From assembly GCF_003576645.1 (NCBI RefSeq), contig NC_044916.1, positions 26,381,202 to 26,445,201 on the forward strand: a DNA stretch of 64,000 nucleotides. Direction: 5' to 3'. Every line of letters starts with the position of its first letter. The first letter of the stretch is position 1. A model generated the notes under the pieces. The model had not been told where the DNA came from, did no database searches, and saw only the letters and a list, made by a program, of their open reading frames with translations. This DNA is from Ipomoea triloba. Lineage: Eukaryota; Streptophyta; Magnoliopsida; Solanales; Convolvulaceae. Both the position numbers and the translations under genes were made by a program. Positions 21,626 to 33,743 of this stretch are shown here, one piece after another.

Positions 21626-23747
21626 ATGGACAGACCAACGCCGACTGATCTGGGTCTCTTACAGGGGGCGATGCAGTTACTCAAAGCCTCACCTCCCACG
21701 TGGCAGTCCGCCGTTCTCAGCAACATCATCATCTTCGTTCTGGGCATGCCAATTATAGTCCCAGGTTTGTCTCTTTCAGGCATTGGAGCTGCTTTCTTGC
21801 TCGGAGTTCTCACTTGGCGCGCTTTTGGACCATCTGGCTTTCTTCTCGTTGCAACTTATTTCGTAATTGTAAGCTCAAAATCAAATCTTTTTCCGCCCTC
21901 TTATAAGTTTGCACCCTTCTTCTCTGTGCAATTGGGTACTGTGAATGGGTTTTAAGGAGTGTTTTCAATATTGTAAAATCACTGTTGTCAAATTAGCTTG
22001 TATAGAATTAAAATGATACTTTATTTTCAAATGAGCATGTATTAGAATTAAAATAATTTTTAGTGTTGCTACAATGAACTTATTGTTATGTATAAAATCA
22101 AACTAAAGAGCAGATCTCTCATACCGGAATTAAAATCATATTTTAGTGTTGTTATGCGGTGCTAGTATATATATGAATACATGGAGTGTAATTAAAATGA
22201 TATTTCAGCATTATTCTCATAGTTGAATCTGTGTGTGAGGGCAAGGGGAGCTACCCCTTTCCTTTTATTCTTTTTGTTTTCTCCGTGTTTATATTTCTAT
22301 TGCTTTGCCTTAAGCAATAGTATATGGAAAAGATTTCATTATTATTGGGGGGATCTTTATTTATGAAGAACTATTATTGCTAAATGTGTGTTGTCATTAT
22401 CCATTATGACACCAATCTTTGAATTTGAGGGAAATTTAGATGTTTATGGAACGGTATGAGCAAGAATGCGTGAGCTATTTGGAGGATTGTGTTTTTGTTT
22501 ACTTGTATCTAGGAATGTGGCTTGAGTAATCTAAGTTTATCAGGGCACAGCTGCAACCAAAGTGAAAATGGCGCAGAAGGAAGCTCAGGGCGTTGCAGAG
22601 AAGAGGAAAGGAAGGAGAGGCCCAGGAAGTGTGATCGGTTCCAGTGCAGCTGGTTGCGTTTTTGCTTTCTTGACGATTAATGGGGTTGGTGGAGATGCAT
22701 TTTCCCGGTTATGGGACCTTGGATTTGTAGCGAGCTTCTGCACTAAGTTGAGTGATACTGTTGCAAGTGAGATAGGGAAGGCATATGGTAAAACAACGTC
22801 AGTACTGCCTGTCTACCCTTCAGAACATTTATATACCCGTTGTTTCATATTAAATTTATGTATATACTCTGATTTGAGATGTGAGAATCACTCTCGCATT
22901 ACTAAATCATGGTAGAAAGCACATACTTAGAAGTAACGAAAGGCCTGAGATATTAATCAGCAGGGTTGGTTATTCCACGAAAATTAACGTTCATCAACAC
23001 TCCAATTGCAGGTACCTCATCACAACATTCAAGGTAGTTCCTCGGGGAACAGAAGGTGCTATGAGTGTTGAAGGAACTTTTGCTGGACTTTTAGCGTCAA
23101 TTCTCCTTGCTTCTGTTGGATGTATAATGGGTCAGGTATGGCTTGTGATGGGACTTGATGAAACCCTAAAGACTTTGTTCAATGATTTTGGTCACAGTAA
23201 CTGAACATTTTGGGGAACATATTTAGGTTATAGAATGGGGAAAAAGGGAAACGCTTGATTTAGTAGATTCGGGTTGGGGTCCTTTTTCTAGGCAAGTTAG
23301 GGCAACGGTGGTTAGCCTTTTTCCTAACAAGGATATATTTCAAACTCTGACTGGAAAGTTTGTTTCTCAGATAAATAGACCTGAAGCAGCTATATGCGTG
23401 GTGGCCTCCCAGATTGCCAACTTAGGTGAAAGTCTAATTGGTGCCACGGTTCAGGAGAAAGAAGGATTTCGATGGGTAAGTCATCAATTCGTTGGTATTG
23501 CTACCTACTTGCCACCTTTTTCATGCAAATATGTGGAAGTACATATATAGTGGCATTTTATTTCCGTAAGTCTATACATACACAAATAAATGCATGCTAG
23601 TCTTGATTGTGAATTAAGCCTGACTGCACTGCAAACTTTGGTTTTCAGCTCAACAATGATGCTGTGAATATAATCAACATATCCATGGGCAGCATTCTCG
23701 CAGTCCTATTGCAACAAGTAATGCTCCAAAGCTGGCTTAATGATTAG
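21626..23747 (+). CDS. VTE6: Phytyl-phosphate kinase (VTE6, DUF92 family)
   Basis: Five exons: 21626-21868, 22544-22797, 23012-23135, 23371-23475 and 23649-23747, all GT-AG, 274 residues. In Arabidopsis, VTE6 phosphorylates phytyl-phosphate to phytyl-diphosphate for tocopherol synthesis in the plastid envelope or thylakoid. Visible family motifs: VKMAQKEAQGVAEKRKGRRG, PGSVIGSSAAG, ASFCTKLSDTVASEIGKAYG, FKVVPRGTEGAMSVEGT and SQIANLGESLIGATVQEKEG, with hydrophobic segments between them. Oddity: the only in-frame ATG is just ahead of MDRPTPTDLGLLQGAMQLL, which does not look like a transit peptide. An in-frame TAG lies at 21422 and no ATG between. The Ser/Pro/Leu-rich frame before the ATG may be transit-peptide sequence whose start was lost, or plain leader. 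Divergent to RPL13. Confidence 0.93.
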
Positions 23748-25237
23748 ATTAGTCATTCTGATTTTGGAGCAATTTCCTGGAAAATGAGTAGGAATTTTAG
23801 ACTGATGGAAACTCTGCTAAGGAGGAGGAATAGGTATCTACTATACCTTCAGAATGGAAAGATTATGATCTGTTCTACTATACTGCATGGCGTTTGTGAA
23901 ATCTCGGATGTAACAAATTCTAACACACAGCTAGCTGTCTCATTTTTTTTTGGAAAGAGGAGGCCGGTTTTGTCCATTTGATAAGAGAAGTTACACTTTT
24001 TGATACACACAGGTTTTCTTTCTTGAACATTCTTTCTCGTTAGTACTTGTAAAATTCATTAAAGCGGCTTTGTTGAAAGTATTTTATTTTAAACCCAACA
24101 CATCAACAATGCATTTTTCTGCATGTACTTATGGTACAGAGAATCTATTATTCATTCCACCCATCTGGATGTATAATGAAAAAGGAGAGGTGATCTGTGG
24201 AACCACCTTGATTTGAACAATCTGATGTTTTAACATGCTACTTCTATATTACTGCTCTGATGTAGCCTTAACCATTGTTAAGATGGACTTAACACTTCAA
24301 ATAATTTAACATTCAATCTTTATTGCTTTGTTTCCTATCCCCTATATTCAAAAAATACTATTTTTATTTATTCTATGACCATGGAATAATTAATGCCACA
24401 GAGATTTGATATGTTGATCTTTACAAAGAGATGTGTCAATTTTTTTTAAGTAACTTATCTTATGAACCAACTTGTAAAGAAAAAGTTAAGCAAGAAGATA
24501 ATTCAAATACTGTATATTTTGAGGATAATTTGGTAGACAATGTTATTCTCGTGACTTAAAAGATATGAAGTAAATGGAGTAAGTCTAGAATTAGCTCAAT
24601 CAATAAGATTTTATGTAATTAATTCATAATCAAAATTTTAATGTAAAAGTAATTAATTAAAAAATAATAATATTTGTCACAAATCACATTATTTTGTACT
24701 CTAACAGAGAGCAACACTATTTTACACTCGGAACAGAAATTGTCTAGATGTGCTATCTAAAGTTTAAAAAGATACAAATAATACCTCTTTTGAAGGAACT
24801 CCTAAAACATTTTGGAAAATCCTTATTTTTTCCAAAAAAAAAATGTTTCAATTTAACCAAAGAGGCACAATAATGCTCATAATATTAATTTTTATACTAC
24901 ATTTCAAAAATCAAATCACAGCTCAATTCATTACAATTACAGCAAAACCCGGAAAACAACCCAAATCAAATTACATAGAAAAGAAAATGAAAAAAAAAAC
25001 ATATAAAGCATTTTTACAATCTGCCTTTTCATGACAAAAATCAATGCCCCATTTTTTCTACAGGAGAGCTTGATGTTTAACACCTTTTTTTGTGTGTGAA
25101 TGTGTGATTTATAAGCAAAAAGCCACCAAGAAACCAACAAATAAAGGAGTAGGGATTTTCCCAAATCTGCCTTGACTCCCATATTAATATAGTAAGCTAG
25201 AAAAGCATGTTTCAGTTAGACCTCACTGCAAACATCA
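23748..25237. other. Convergent 3' region, VTE6 to YOS1-like gene
   Basis: AT-rich. It holds the 3' UTR of VTE6 (to about 24080) and, on the other strand, that of the YOS1-like gene. Short reading frames here have no recognisable content. Confidence 0.6.
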
Positions 25238-25471
25238 TCATCCAGATACAAGCTTTACAACAATACATAGAATGTTAAGGAGCATAAGAGGAACTCTCAA
25301 ATAATGGGTTGCATAAATAAGACCAAGAAGCTGGCCTTTGAATGAATTTCGCTTAACCCCTGAATATTCCTGGAAGCTCCAACCTCTAGGAGCAAGGAAA
25401 CGTTCTTCGTTTAATATTGCAAATGCATTTGCAATAAGCAGACAGCCCTCTAGCAGTGTCCATAAACCCAT
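25238..25471 (-). CDS. YOS1: Yos1/IER3IP1-like ER-Golgi protein
   Basis: Single coding exon, 77 residues, the family's usual length. It starts MGLWTLLEG and ends LCIVVKLVSG. Two hydrophobic segments (about residues 2-20 and 57-75) flank a conserved loop with NEERFLAPRGWSF and KGQLLGLIYATHYLRVPL. In yeast, Yos1 acts with Yip1-Yif1 in COPII vesicle transport from ER to Golgi; the same role here is inferred. An in-frame ATG nine bases upstream (25480) spans the acceptor of a 5' UTR intron (acceptor AG at 25475-25476), so I chose the ATG at 25471. The 5' UTR exon starts at 26626 upstream of donor GTGAGT. Confidence 0.93.
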   Translation of the reverse strand: MGLWTLLEGCLLIANAFAILNEERFLAPRGWSFQEYSGVKRNSFKGQLLGLIYATHYLRVPLMLLNILCIVVKLVSG

Positions 25472-26780
25472 TGCCTGCATTTTGAATTAAGTTCAGTGCA
25501 ACTATTCAAACCGACTCAACTTATTAAAACACTAAGAATTATGAATGGCTTTAAAATTGGATTTCAATTTATGAGAATGTTGCTTTCCTAAACAGTTCAA
25601 GAACAATTATGCTTTTAATATAATTGCAGTAGAACTGTAGAAGACTTATTTGTTTATATATAATACTACTTTACATTAGAAAAGCTTTTTTTTTCTCTCT
25701 CTTTAAACCAACCAAAAGCATCCCTTTAAACAATGTATCATATTGAGAGAATCATATATGATCATTCTTAGAATGTGTTGACAAGTAAAGATGTTTTCAA
25801 ATCTGCAAATAAAAGTCGAAAAGGAAGTGATTAAAGTGAACTTTGACCAAATGCAGTAGTGAACAAGCCAAACTGTCCTTGTGGATAGCCATTTTGGAGA
25901 TGATTTATCAGTTTCCAAATAGACAAAAGCCTAAAACCCTTCAACATAATGAGAGAACATTGCTATTGTTGCACTCCTATTTCTCTAATGAAAACATATT
26001 TGGGACTATAGTTATTCCCCAAGCAAATCCCATTTTAGATCGCTGCTGAAGATTTTTGCAGAGTAAATAGACTCAGGTCGTCAAAGTACCCAAGAGATTC
26101 ATGTAATGTCATATCCAATGGGTTAGTAGTTTTAATTTTAATATTACAAATTCCAAAAGTACACGGATAAACTTAACTGAAGTTCAATGTGAACAAAATC
26201 CCACAATATACAGACTCCCAAGTACTTTGACCTATAGACTTGTCCACAACGAAATAAAACTTTCCAGGCTAAGACATCAGATTCTGATTCAAACTTATTA
26301 GACTACAATGACTTCAAATCCAAAGCTTTAATAACAAACAGATCTAATAACCAAATCATGACTTACAAAATTCCGAATAGCAGTAATAAACCAACAGATC
26401 TACACTCATTTCAAACACAATCACATCCTGTTCGCAATCATAGCAGTGAAATTCATACCAAAATCCATTGAGGCACAGTTCAAAGCCTATCAACTCGATA
26501 AAAAAAAATCCAAAATAGAAAAAAACAATTGAACGAACAAATACGAAGTGAACTGAGGTAGGCCAAAGCGGAATGGAATAAACACGGAAAAACCAACATC
26601 CGAACTAATTAGCAAAGAAACTCACCGATAAAAAAAAGCGGAATGAGAGACTGATGTTTGACTATTGGATCTGGAAATGGAGAAGTGTACCGACGAAGAA
26701 ATCAGATTTGAAGAGAAAGGAGTAAGAAATGGAGGCGGCTCCTCTATTTTGGTGGCGGGGAGAGAGTACAAGTGGAGAAG
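25472..26780 (-). other. 5' UTR and leader intron of the YOS1-like gene
   Basis: Donor GTGAGT (minus strand, 26620-26625) and acceptor at 25475 define a leader intron of about 1.15 kb. The non-coding first exon lies at about 26626-26780, and GA-rich leader sequence there supports it. The promoter would lie at about 26780-26880. No reading frame in the intron looks real. Confidence 0.6.
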
Positions 26781-26859
26781 GGGCGGGGAAAATAGCATTA
26801 TAACAATAAAAAAAAAATGAATTTTATTTAAAGGAGTTTTTTTTTTTTTTTTGGGTGGA

Positions 26860-27170
26860 AAAGAGTGTTAAATACACACTCGAAATTTATATGAGAAATT
26901 AGTTAGGCCTCTAAATTTGTAAAAATTATAATTAAGCACATCAACATGTAATTTTAGTGCATCGAAACTCAAAAAATCAATTAATGATCAATGATAACAG
27001 GTTATTACGATTCTAACTATACTCCAACTACCTCTGAAGAAAAAAATCAGTGACCGGCAATCAACGAGCGAACATTCCCATTCCACCCCTACTTGACACC
27101 TTTCCACCAACCATGGGTGCCTGCTTACCAATGCACACCTCCAAGTTCTAACACTCAGTCAGGTCTCATA
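26860..27170. other. Intergenic, no feature seen
   Basis: AT-rich sequence with a poly-T run at about 26838-26852 and no recognisable gene or element ends. Confidence 0.5.
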
Positions 27171-27171
27171 T

Positions 27172-27440
27172 TTATGATGGTTTAACCAATAAGCTGCCCT
27201 CATCAAAATTCATCAAACAAAACCTGTTCGTATTACATAGAACACCACATATGAAACAAAACGTAGGTTGATGCTCATACTTGAATTCCACCCATAACCA
27301 ATTGCCACCCCCCTTCTCAACTTTCATGTTCCTCTTTAGAGGCTTTGTCACATCCATAGAAACTCGAGTCCACATGAAACTTCTCCACAACCCATCAAAG
27401 TTCATAGGGTCTAAGCGAATAAATTTTCATACAAAGTTAC
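27172..27440 (-). pseudogene. LINE ORF1 fragment (DUF4283 / CCHC-like knuckle)
   Basis: About 88 residues in one frame contain the plant LINE ORF1 pattern RVSMDVTKPLKRNMKVEKG, WLWVEFKYEHQPTFCFICG and NTNRFC, i.e. the C-terminal part of DUF4283 followed by a zinc knuckle with one ligand changed (His replaced in the CxxC..H..C spacing). Upstream sequence to about 27540 shows further broken homology with stops. No reverse transcriptase follows on this strand, so this is a dead fragment. Confidence 0.75.
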
Positions 27441-27559
27441 CTAAGAATAACCACCCTCTATGGCATAAGACCAATTGGCAAATTGTTCCTTTTGAGCCAA
27501 AACTCCGATGTCTTAAGATTAGCTTATTTCGAAGTATCATCTTCCAAGATTCGTTTTAT

Positions 27560-28335
27560 AACCACTAAATTTTGCTCAAACGACCAATATCCATCATCCA
27601 TAGCCCAGGAGATATCTACCTAGTGAAAAAACTGGGAAAGATAACAGTTATACTATAATTCCTTAATACACACCCACCTCCTAGGTTTCCAAGTGACAAC
27701 TAGTGTATCTCGTTCCACCACCACGTACACCTTCCTCCTCACACATAGTAAGCCCGCATCGGCCTCCTTGATCAAAGTGCTCGAACTAGCCACCGTACTA
27801 AGACAAGTCATTGCTTGTGAAGACCTGATTCGATTAGTGTTGGCTCAATGACCAAACCACTTGATATGTGATTCACTATAATTATATTGAAAATCGTTAT
27901 AGCGAATTCTCTAATGGACGATAAGAGAAGAGTGGAGTTGAAGGATTACATGCATCACCTTCGAACGACTATAAAATTACTTATCTCTTTTACTTGCACT
28001 TTATTTTCACCATATCTAATCTCTCCTCCACTTGGATTTATTTCTTGAAAAATCATTTTCCATTGCACAAACTTTTGTTTAAATAGTTTACTTTATAGTT
28101 TAAGTGGTCAACATCATCTTTATGTAAGTGTTAAAAACTTAACTTTATTTGAGTGAAAAATCTATAACTTTCTTTTAGAACTTAGAAAAATTAAAAAATA
28201 TATTTACATCTCTCTCTCTCTCTCTCTATACTTTTTTTTCCTCCTTTAAACCGGGACCAACATAATACAAAGGTCATTTTTCGCTTGAAATATTAGCTTA
28301 GGTTCATGTATCTAACGTTTCCAAGTCGAGATGTA
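27560..28335. other. Intergenic, LINE remnant and AT-rich DNA
   Basis: The first part may be eroded LINE sequence, with no intact frame. A (TC)n microsatellite sits at about 28208-28227. Nothing else recognised. Confidence 0.45.
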
Positions 28336-28339
28336 AAAC

Positions 28340-28790
28340 TATAATTTCTTTCTTTCATTTTTGAAGATTTATCACTTTTGATTCATCGACTATTATTTAT
28401 TTTTAATATTTGATCCTCAACTATTAATTTTGTTACACTTGGTGCACAAGTATACTTTTATTGTCACATTTGGTTTTACCAACCAAATCTCCAACAACTA
28501 TTGCCAAAAAATGTAAATCTTCCCTTATCAGGAGTTACTTTAAGAAAAAAATTATCCAATCAAATTTAAACAGAATATAATTACTAGAAATTTTCTTTGT
28601 TGCAACGCTAGATGAAAAAGAACTTACATTTTACGACAAGTGATTGCTAGAGATTTAACCAGTAAGATCAAATGTAGCAAGAGAAGCATACTGTCTACTA
28701 AACATAACAAAATTAATAATTAAGGATCAAATATGAAAAGTGAATAATAATTAGAGGACTAAAAGTGACCTATTTATAAATTGTTCTATA
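28340..28790. mobile_element. Fold-back element with long imperfect arms
   Basis: The left arm (TATTTGATCCTCAACTATTAATTTTGTTACA region, about 28405-28436) pairs with the right arm at about 28706-28740 (AACAAAATTAATAATTAAGG). Pairing extends out to TCACTTTTAGTCC on the right and TCACTTTTGATTC on the left. Exact ends and target duplication are not clear. Non-coding. Confidence 0.6.
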
Positions 28791-28829
28791 TTTAGTCCAG
28801 AATGATTGAATGAGTAAATGACTAAACTA

Positions 28830-29459
28830 TCATCACATCACATGATCACATGTAAAAGAATGGCATTAGAATAAAATCAGTGTAGTTGTCGAGTAATTTA
28901 TAATTAGTTTATCATAAATAAATAAATTTGTATATAACATTTTGAATTTTTTATTCTTGAACATTTTGTCAATTATAACAATATACTGAAAGGGATAAAA
29001 GTAAATTTAATTTTTATTTCTCATGTAATGTAATACAGGTATGAGTTATAATATCAGTTTCAATTGATACTGACTCCAGAGTTAAAGTAGAAAGGGTCTC
29101 TCCAAAAACCATCCAAGAATTGCAAGATAAATATTATTCCCGTACTTCATAATAGATTTAAGAATTACAATCTCACATACTGGTATAAGAGAACATCATA
29201 CATGAATGTGGTGTAAGTTTCTCAAGGGACAAGGGGGCACTGCTCACCATTCTAAACTCACAAGAAATACCAACGAATAAATAGCTGAGTAGAGGCACTC
29301 TAATCACTATTAAAATGCTAAAGCAACAGAAATGAATTCAAGTGTAGCTAAGCATAGATAGTAAGTAACTAAAGCTAGCTAACGCACAAACCCACAAAAT
29401 CTCTGTAACCCAAAATAACTCCCACCCGTGTTTAACAATCTCTAAAGCTTAAGCCTTAA
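28830..29459. other. Downstream region of RHM, including its 3' UTR
   Basis: The 3' UTR of the minus-strand RHM gene should occupy about 29150-29459. The rest is AT-rich and featureless. Confidence 0.5.
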
Positions 29460-31567
29460 TTAAGCGGATGTTTTCCTGTTCGGTTCAAAGACATACTTGA
29501 TCAGTGATTCCTTGATTGATAGCAACTCAGGGAACTCTTTCTTCAGCTTTGATGCGTCCATCTCATTGTTACTTCGAGGTGCAACTATCACCTTTGCCTG
29601 CTCTTCCAGAGTGAAGTTGGCGTATTTGAATTCTGGATCTATGTACTTCTTGTACATTTCCAGAATCTCGTTGTGACTGACAACCCCAGGGTTTGTGAAA
29701 TTCCATATGCCCTTGAGGTTACGCTTTGCCATCTCTATGGAAATAGGAAGAAGCTCGTCCAATATGGTCATACTGTTGGGGATATTGACCACCTTGTTGT
29801 AGCGAGTGATTTTGGTGATGAAATTGCGAGGGTTGCTGAGGTCTGATGATATCGGCATGCGAACTCTGAGTGTGCAAACATTGTCATATTCTTTCAGGAG
29901 CTCTTCAACCTGGTTGAAGGAAATAACAAATTAAGGAATACATTTACCGGGTTATAATGGCTGAAGAAAATAAGGATAGGAGAAAGAGAGCTTACCATGG
30001 CCTTGGTCTTTGAATAGAAAGAACCTGTGAAGTTAGGTTTGTCTTCCTCTTTGTATCCAATTCCAGAACCTTCTGGATGTGCAGCATCATATTCAAATAT
30101 ACAGCCAGTGGCAAAATTCACCACCAGGATACCATTCTCTCTACATACATCTGCCAAAGTAAGAGTACCAGCAACATTGGCGCGGATTGTTTCGGTCTTA
30201 TGGCTTTCACACCAATCAACATTGGGTCTACCAGTGACACCTGCAGCATTAAGGACATGAGTGGGCTTAATAGACTGAATGTCAGCCAAAAGCAGTGAGC
30301 GATCCTCTAGACGCCCCTTTCCATACTCATAAGGAATCCCTTGTTTCTCGCATAACTTGCCGAGGAGACCACCAATCCACCCGGTTCTACCATAAATCAA
30401 AAACTTGTAAGGTGGTTTTTGAGCTGGGTTCTTTTTGGGAATTGGAACCACCATCTGGGTCTGATTTGACTTTGCAGTGAATTGAGAAGTTTCAGAATCA
30501 CATTTCTCGGGACCATCAAAATGTCTTTCTACCCCACCAGGCATCATTAGCATTCTAGGATGAGGAAGCAAAGCACCAGAGACATCCCCCCACCAATCAG
30601 GGTTATTGGTATACCATTCTATTGTCTTTTTCAAACCCTCAGTCCATGCGGTCCGCTCTGACCATCCTATGTTCTTCAACTTCTGATCATCAAGGAAGTA
30701 TCTCTGGTCATTGAACGGCCTGTTTTCCACAAACTCAATGCATGTTTTTGGATCCATATTAAAAAGTTGGCATATATCCTTAGCAACATCAATCACCCTC
30801 CTTTCCTTCTTTGTTCCAATGTTGTAAACATGACCAACCTCTCCCCTGTGAAGAACAACCTCAAAGGCCTCAGCAACATCTTCACAGTAAAGATAACTTC
30901 TGACATTAGATCCATCTCCGTGGATGGGAAGAGTTTTCCCCCTCATTGCTAAAAGGATGAACTTTGGGATTAACTTTTCAGGGAACTGGTTGGGACCATA
31001 AACATTATTTCCTCGAGTGGTTATGACAGGCAACCCATATGACCTACCATAAGCCATGACAAGCATTTCAGCCCCAGCTTTTGTGGCAGAATAGGGGTTT
31101 GTGGGAAGGAGTTGTGAGGCTTCATGATTTCCCACAACAGCATCCTCATCAGTCTCCCCATAGACCTCATCTGTGCTGACATGGATGAACCTTCTGATCT
31201 GGCCTGTAACCTTGCAAGCCTCCAATAGTACATGAGTCCCGTAGATGTTGTTCTTGGTGAACTCAAAGCTGTTACCAAAGGAGTTGTCCACATGGGTCTG
31301 AGCAGCAAAGTGCATTATTGTGTCTATATTCTCAGTAATCAGGAGGTAGTTAACCAGATCAGCACTGCCAATATCCCCCTTAACAAACTTGAAGTTGGGG
31401 GAAGAGCGAGATGGAGTGAGGTTCTTAAGATTCGAACAGTAGTCAAGCTTATCGAGGACAACAATCTTGTAATCCGGATAGCTCCGGACAAGTCGATTTG
31501 CCACATGAGATGCAATAAATCCAGCAGCACCAGTAATCAGGATATTCTTTGGGGTGTAAGTTGCCAT
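29460..31567 (-). CDS. RHM1: UDP-L-rhamnose synthase (RHM), trifunctional
   Basis: Two coding exons, 29996-31567 and 29460-29909, GT-AG, 673 residues (Arabidopsis RHMs are about 667-669). The N-terminal half is a UDP-glucose 4,6-dehydratase: NAD-binding TGAAGFIASH (residues 12-21), catalytic STDEVYG near 131-137 and YSATK near 160. The C-terminal half is the 3,5-epimerase/4-keto-reductase: IYGRTGWIGG near 390-399 and YSKTK near 516-520. The enzyme makes UDP-rhamnose in the cytosol for pectin (RG-I) and flavonol glycosides. A leader intron (donor GTAAGT at 32264-32269, acceptor ending 31581) precedes the ATG, and a TATAAATA box lies at 32445-32452 on the minus strand. RHM1 and RHM3 cannot be told apart here; the gene symbol reflects the closer match of neighbours. 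Confidence 0.96.
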
Positions 31568-31580
31568 CTTAACAGAGATC

Positions 31581-32430
31581 CTAGAAGAAAAAAACCAAAT
31601 TTCAAATATAGAATCAGATTCTAAAGTAGCACAGTAAAACTAAACACAAATATTAGCATAACTTCAGAATTAGCAGCAAGTCCCCAATACAACAGAGTAG
31701 CACAAAAAATCAATTTCCCAGCTCAATTTACAGGCAGCACCGCATCAATTCCACAGTATAGAGAGCCATTTCACAAGCAATAAGCAAGATCAAACACTCA
31801 TCGGAACCAAACAATTGAAATTGAAACACAATAAAAACTATTACCACATCAGGCAATCAAGCAACAGAAGTTCCGATTATATAATAACACTTGGAAAAGG
31901 AAAATCACTAACAGTGACTTATCAAATACTTTTTGCAGGTGATCTTTTCTGGATCAGGGCATAAATCACAAGAAGACACGCAGCACCAACTTCAAAACCA
32001 ACAAATCTCAACCAAATACCACCAGATCCGCCATGATTACCAGAAAAATGAAACTAACTCATACCAATAACTCATCAGCAATTCAGAATTTCAAATATAC
32101 ATGAACCACCGACGCAGTCACACGAAAAACATTTACGAACAAACAGCCATCATGCTAGATCTAGACGGTACGAAGCAATGTGCACAGTTTGCACCAGATC
32201 GATTAAGAAATGCACAAATCAGGAAATGAATTGGGAAAACATAGAAATTGAAGAGATAGGATCACTTACTTCCTCTTGCGCAATCCGGATCAGAATCACC
32301 CCGCAGTAGATAGATAAGATAAGAGAAAAAAAGTAAAAAATTAAATTCCGAGTAGGAGAAAATTTCAGACAGAGGTGTTATAGAGGAAGACTAGTGAGAG
32401 ACGAGGGGGCGTGAAGCGAGGAGAGTCAAG
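31581..32430 (-). other. RHM leader exon and leader intron
   Basis: Non-coding first exon about 32270-32415, then intron 31581-32269. Long 5' UTR introns are common in RHM genes and may affect expression. I see no reading frame of interest. Confidence 0.7.
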
Positions 32431-32444
32431 CAAACTTCTATGGG

Positions 32445-32452
32445 TATTTATA
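32445..32452 (-). promoter_or_regulatory. TATA box of RHM
   Basis: TATAAATA on the minus strand, about 175 bp upstream of the leader-intron donor. A start site near 32415 would be consistent. Confidence 0.6.
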
Positions 32453-32599
32453 CACACACGGCTAACGCTCTTTGCATCCAAAATTCATGCAAATCGAATT
32501 TCAATTGTTTGGTTGTCATTACAGTCCAAAATGCCAAAACGCATGAAAGCATATAATGTACCATTTCAATCGGGTTTTAACTGCGATTCCTAGTGAGAG

Positions 32600-33470
32600 T
32601 GACTTATTGGTCTGTTTTGTCTGAGTCGATTTCGTATATACAGTTTAAGTTGATTTATCTGATATTTTATCAATTATGGTCACAATATAAGATTACGATA
32701 AATTATATTGTGAATTATAAATAAATGGTCATTTTTAACATACTGAAAGTATATTATTTGTATACTAAATATTCATTATTTAGTAGTATACCAAATAATA
32801 CACCTTCAACACACAAATAATATACCTTCAAAAAATAACATTCAATGTATTAAAAATGAATTTTTAATGTGTTAAAATGTATCTTATGTCAATATTCCAC
32901 CTTATCCGTGGTCCAAAGTCGAATGATTGCAATATTACCCAGTACACATCATTCATATTAATTGCAAATTTTCCCGTCACAACAAAAAAGTGCTAATTTA
33001 TGGCAACATATATAATATTTTATTTTTTCTTTTAAGATTTGTTTATATTGATTTTATTTTCTTTTGATTCATGTAATTAAATATGATGTTTCTTTCCCAT
33101 TAAGTAATTAAAAAGGTAAGCTATCATATACCATGCAACTATGGTATGGATTTTCTAGATTCGAATGACGATAACATTCAGAATTTCAGATCTACACTCA
33201 GTTCCAATATAAGCAATAAACGATTTAAAAATATTTATGATATATAAAGAAGGGACAGGAATGACGAAGAACAAGTTACTAATATCCTAAGATGAATGTG
33301 AATCGCGATACTAATAAAAAGTTGACGTAAAATGATGGCTAGCAGTTTCCGAGGTAAGTATGTCAATTAAATTATTAATAACGAAATAATTGTGCTTAAT
33401 TTATTAGTTATTATTTTTGTTCAGGCCACGAGGTGTTCTGAACAGACTTTAATTGTACAAGGCATCTTTA
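32600..33470. other. Intergenic with a possible 22-bp-repeat element
   Basis: Two 22-bp-spaced AATAATATACCTTCAA-type units occur at about 32792-32836, and inverted TATTATTTGTATAC upstream at about 32751-32766. The outer sequences (AAATTATATTGTG at 32701; CCGTGGTCC at 32906) loosely resemble the ends of the MULE-type MITEs. Too eroded to define. The rest is AT-rich and empty. Confidence 0.35.
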
Positions 33471-33476
33471 AGCCTG

Positions 33477-33743
33477 CAATTGTTATATCATGGACCAGGG
33501 TTCATATTGCATTATGAACTCGGATACAAAAATGTTGTACATCAAATTAATATATTGTGTACCTATCGTTAACAGTTTATGTACATGTACACAATAACTT
33601 GATAATTGATGGCACATAATACGATAGCTACATATACAAAAAATGTTAACTGTAGGTACAAAATATGTCAACTACTGATACAGAATCTGAAGGTTATCAG
33701 GGTATACAATGCAAGGTAGACCATGGTCCATGGTATAATTTGT
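33477..33743. mobile_element. MULE-type MITE, GCAAATTATGCC family, degenerate
   Basis: The left end reads CAATTGTTATATCATGGACC and the right end, read inward, ACAAATTATACCATGGACC. Subterminal TTGCAT motifs are shared with the other members. Imperfect 10-bp flanks TTTAAGCCTG (33467-33476) and CTTAAGTCTG (33744-33753) look like an old target duplication. The interior has 22-bp-spaced units (GTTAACTGTAGGTACAAAAT type). Confidence 0.7.

Noticed and set aside
24843..25182. Overlapping small frames on both strands near the YOS1-like gene
   Set aside because: They lie in the 3' UTR of the YOS1-like gene and show no recognisable domain.
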